Source: Thermodesulfobacteriota bacterium (GTDB lineage: Bacteria > Desulfobacterota > QYQD01). Taken from it: a stretch of DNA of 5,382 nt. The position numbers and the translations under genes are program-made. Position 1 is the first letter of the stretch, and each line of letters opens with the position of its first letter. Below are positions 4,782-5,382 of the stretch, piece after piece. The notes beneath the pieces were generated by a model, which saw nothing but the letters and a program-made list of their open reading frames with translations, had not been told where the DNA came from and did no database searches. The stretch is from contig JASEGX010000165.1 in the NCBI GenBank assembly GCA_030017815.1, positions 1-5,382 of the forward strand. The letters run 5' to 3'.

Positions 4782-5231
4782 CTACCCTCCTTCGGGGTCA
4801 GGATCATTGCTACCCGTATGGCCATTGAGGGCTTTTTGCAGGGTCTTTACGGCCAACCGGATGCAGTGTTGTTTCTGGTCAGGGAGTTCCCCAAGGACAC
4901 GAAAGATATCCCGGTCTTTAATGGCCCTGGCTTCTTCGATGGTCTTACCTCTGATAATATCTACCGCAGCCATGGCAGATGCCACCGCCCCAGGACAACC
5001 CAGAACCTGGAATTTGGCGTCCTCGATTCGTCCCAGTTCCAGTTTGAGATAAACCTTCATCGTGTCGCCACACCGACCAGTTAGCTCAGTCACCTGGTTG
5101 GCGTCAGGTAGACTACCCATGTTAGGCCGATTCAGGTAGTACTCGATCGCCTTGTCTGAGTACCCGGAACCGGAAAGCATCTCGCGAATAGCACGCGTGT
5201 CTTCCCGGTCAAAAGCTTGATCGTAATTCAT
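4782..5231 (-). CDS. IscU/NifU-like Fe-S cluster assembly scaffold
   Basis: This 149-residue protein is an Fe-S scaffold of the IscU/NifU N-terminal family, on which clusters are built from cysteine-desulfurase sulfur and iron before transfer to apoproteins. The ligand set is complete: Cys54-Gly-Asp56 (GRCGDTMKVYL), Cys79 (LGCPGAVASAM) and His122-Cys123 (KQHCIRLA), matching Cys37, Asp39, Cys63, His105 and Cys106 of E. coli IscU. The LPPVK motif that binds the HscA chaperone in E. coli is replaced by LPDQK (116-120), which suggests an HscA/HscB-independent scaffold. The usual beginning YSDKAIEYYLNRPNMG is at 24-39, so there is an extra N-terminal stretch of about 23 residues. AAGGAGGT lies 5 nt before the ATG and supports the long form. 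The last 12 residues are an acidic, Gly-rich tail. No cysteine desulfurase gene is visible in the window. Confidence 0.92.
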   Translation of the reverse strand: MNYDQAFDREDTRAIREMLSGSGYSDKAIEYYLNRPNMGSLPDANQVTELTGRCGDTMKVYLKLELGRIEDAKFQVLGCPGAVASAMAAVDIIRGKTIEEARAIKDRDIFRVLGELPDQKQHCIRLAVKTLQKALNGHTGSNDPDPEGG

Positions 5232-5276
5232 CCTCTACCTCCTTAAGAACAGATCATCTATAGGTGCGGCATCCGG

Positions 5277-5352
5277 CTTAGTGCTTCGATTCGCAAATAC
5301 GATCACGTATCCTCATGCTGCGAATTGAAATAATTGCTCACTCAGCACTAAG
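5277..5352. repeat. Long imperfect inverted repeat upstream of the Fe-S scaffold gene
   Basis: The segment folds back on itself in three stacked stems. The outer arm CTTAGTGCT (5277-5285) pairs with AGCACTAAG (5344-5352). The middle arm TTCGATTCGCA (5285-5295) pairs with TGCGAATTGAA (5319-5329), ten Watson-Crick pairs and one G-T. The inner arm ATACG (5297-5301) pairs with CGTAT (5306-5310) around an ATCA loop. Unpaired pieces lie on the right side at 5311-5318 and 5330-5343. It starts 46 nt before the ATG of the scaffold gene, so it could be a structured 5' leader, a small RNA, or the remnant of a palindromic mobile repeat. No U-tract follows it on the minus strand, so it is not a simple terminator. 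Confidence 0.55.
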
Positions 5353-5360
5353 TCCTGAGT
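5340..5360. repeat. Short inverted repeat competing with the long fold
   Basis: ACTCAG (5340-5345) and CTGAGT (5355-5360) form a 6-bp stem with a 9-nt loop. This loop contains most of the right outer arm (5344-5352) of the larger inverted repeat, so the two structures exclude each other. That arrangement is seen in attenuators and switches, but may also be chance. Confidence 0.35.
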
Positions 5361-5382
5361 AAATAAATACGTTACCGAATTT

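Noticed and set aside
83..4784. Pyrrolysine use suggested by TAG ending four of eight genes
   Set aside because: TAG falls at natural protein ends in the scaffold, MBL and 97-residue proteins, so it behaves as an ordinary stop codon here.

Overview
The window looks like a stretch of chromosome from an anaerobic Gram-negative bacterium, most probably Desulfobacterota (deltaproteobacteria-like) or a neighbouring phylum. This is inferred from the gene mix: a DtxR-FeoA regulator, a two-gene Feo ferrous-iron system, an IscU-like scaffold without an LPPVK motif, an FmdB-type zinc ribbon and a small metallo-beta-lactamase-fold protein. The lineage cannot be fixed from sequence reading alone. All eight genes I accept lie on the minus strand, so transcription runs from right (5382) to left (1).

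The right half (5231 to 3803) holds an Fe-S/metal-protein gene set: an IscU/NifU-like scaffold, then 2 nt later an FmdB-type zinc-ribbon protein with a cysteine-rich tail, then after an 88-nt gap an MBL-fold protein of the COG1237 type with a cysteine-rich C-terminus. Upstream of the scaffold gene, at 5277-5360, is a strikingly self-complementary segment with two mutually exclusive foldings.

The left half (3735 to 83) is a ferrous-iron uptake operon. A promoter region with a perfect TTGACA overlaps an 18-bp inverted repeat. It is followed by a DtxR-family regulator fused to a FeoA domain, a separate FeoA, a FeoB G protein, a FeoB membrane permease and a 97-residue protein with a C-x2-C-x4-C-P-H motif. 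feoB is split into two genes: the permease has its own Shine-Dalgarno sequence, which abuts the stop codon of the G-protein gene. A second copy of the 18-bp inverted repeat lies directly before the G-protein gene, so the regulator probably controls both its own promoter and the entry to feoB.

Read together, the window links Fe(II) import and its Fe-responsive repression with a neighbouring Fe-S scaffold cluster. The most unusual points are the split feoB, the paired operators, the fused regulator with a possible internal FeoA start, the small cysteine protein at the FeoC position, and the structured segment at the right end. None of these alone proves a new system. Intergenic stretches are all short (under 160 bases), and nothing on the plus strand looks like a real gene.
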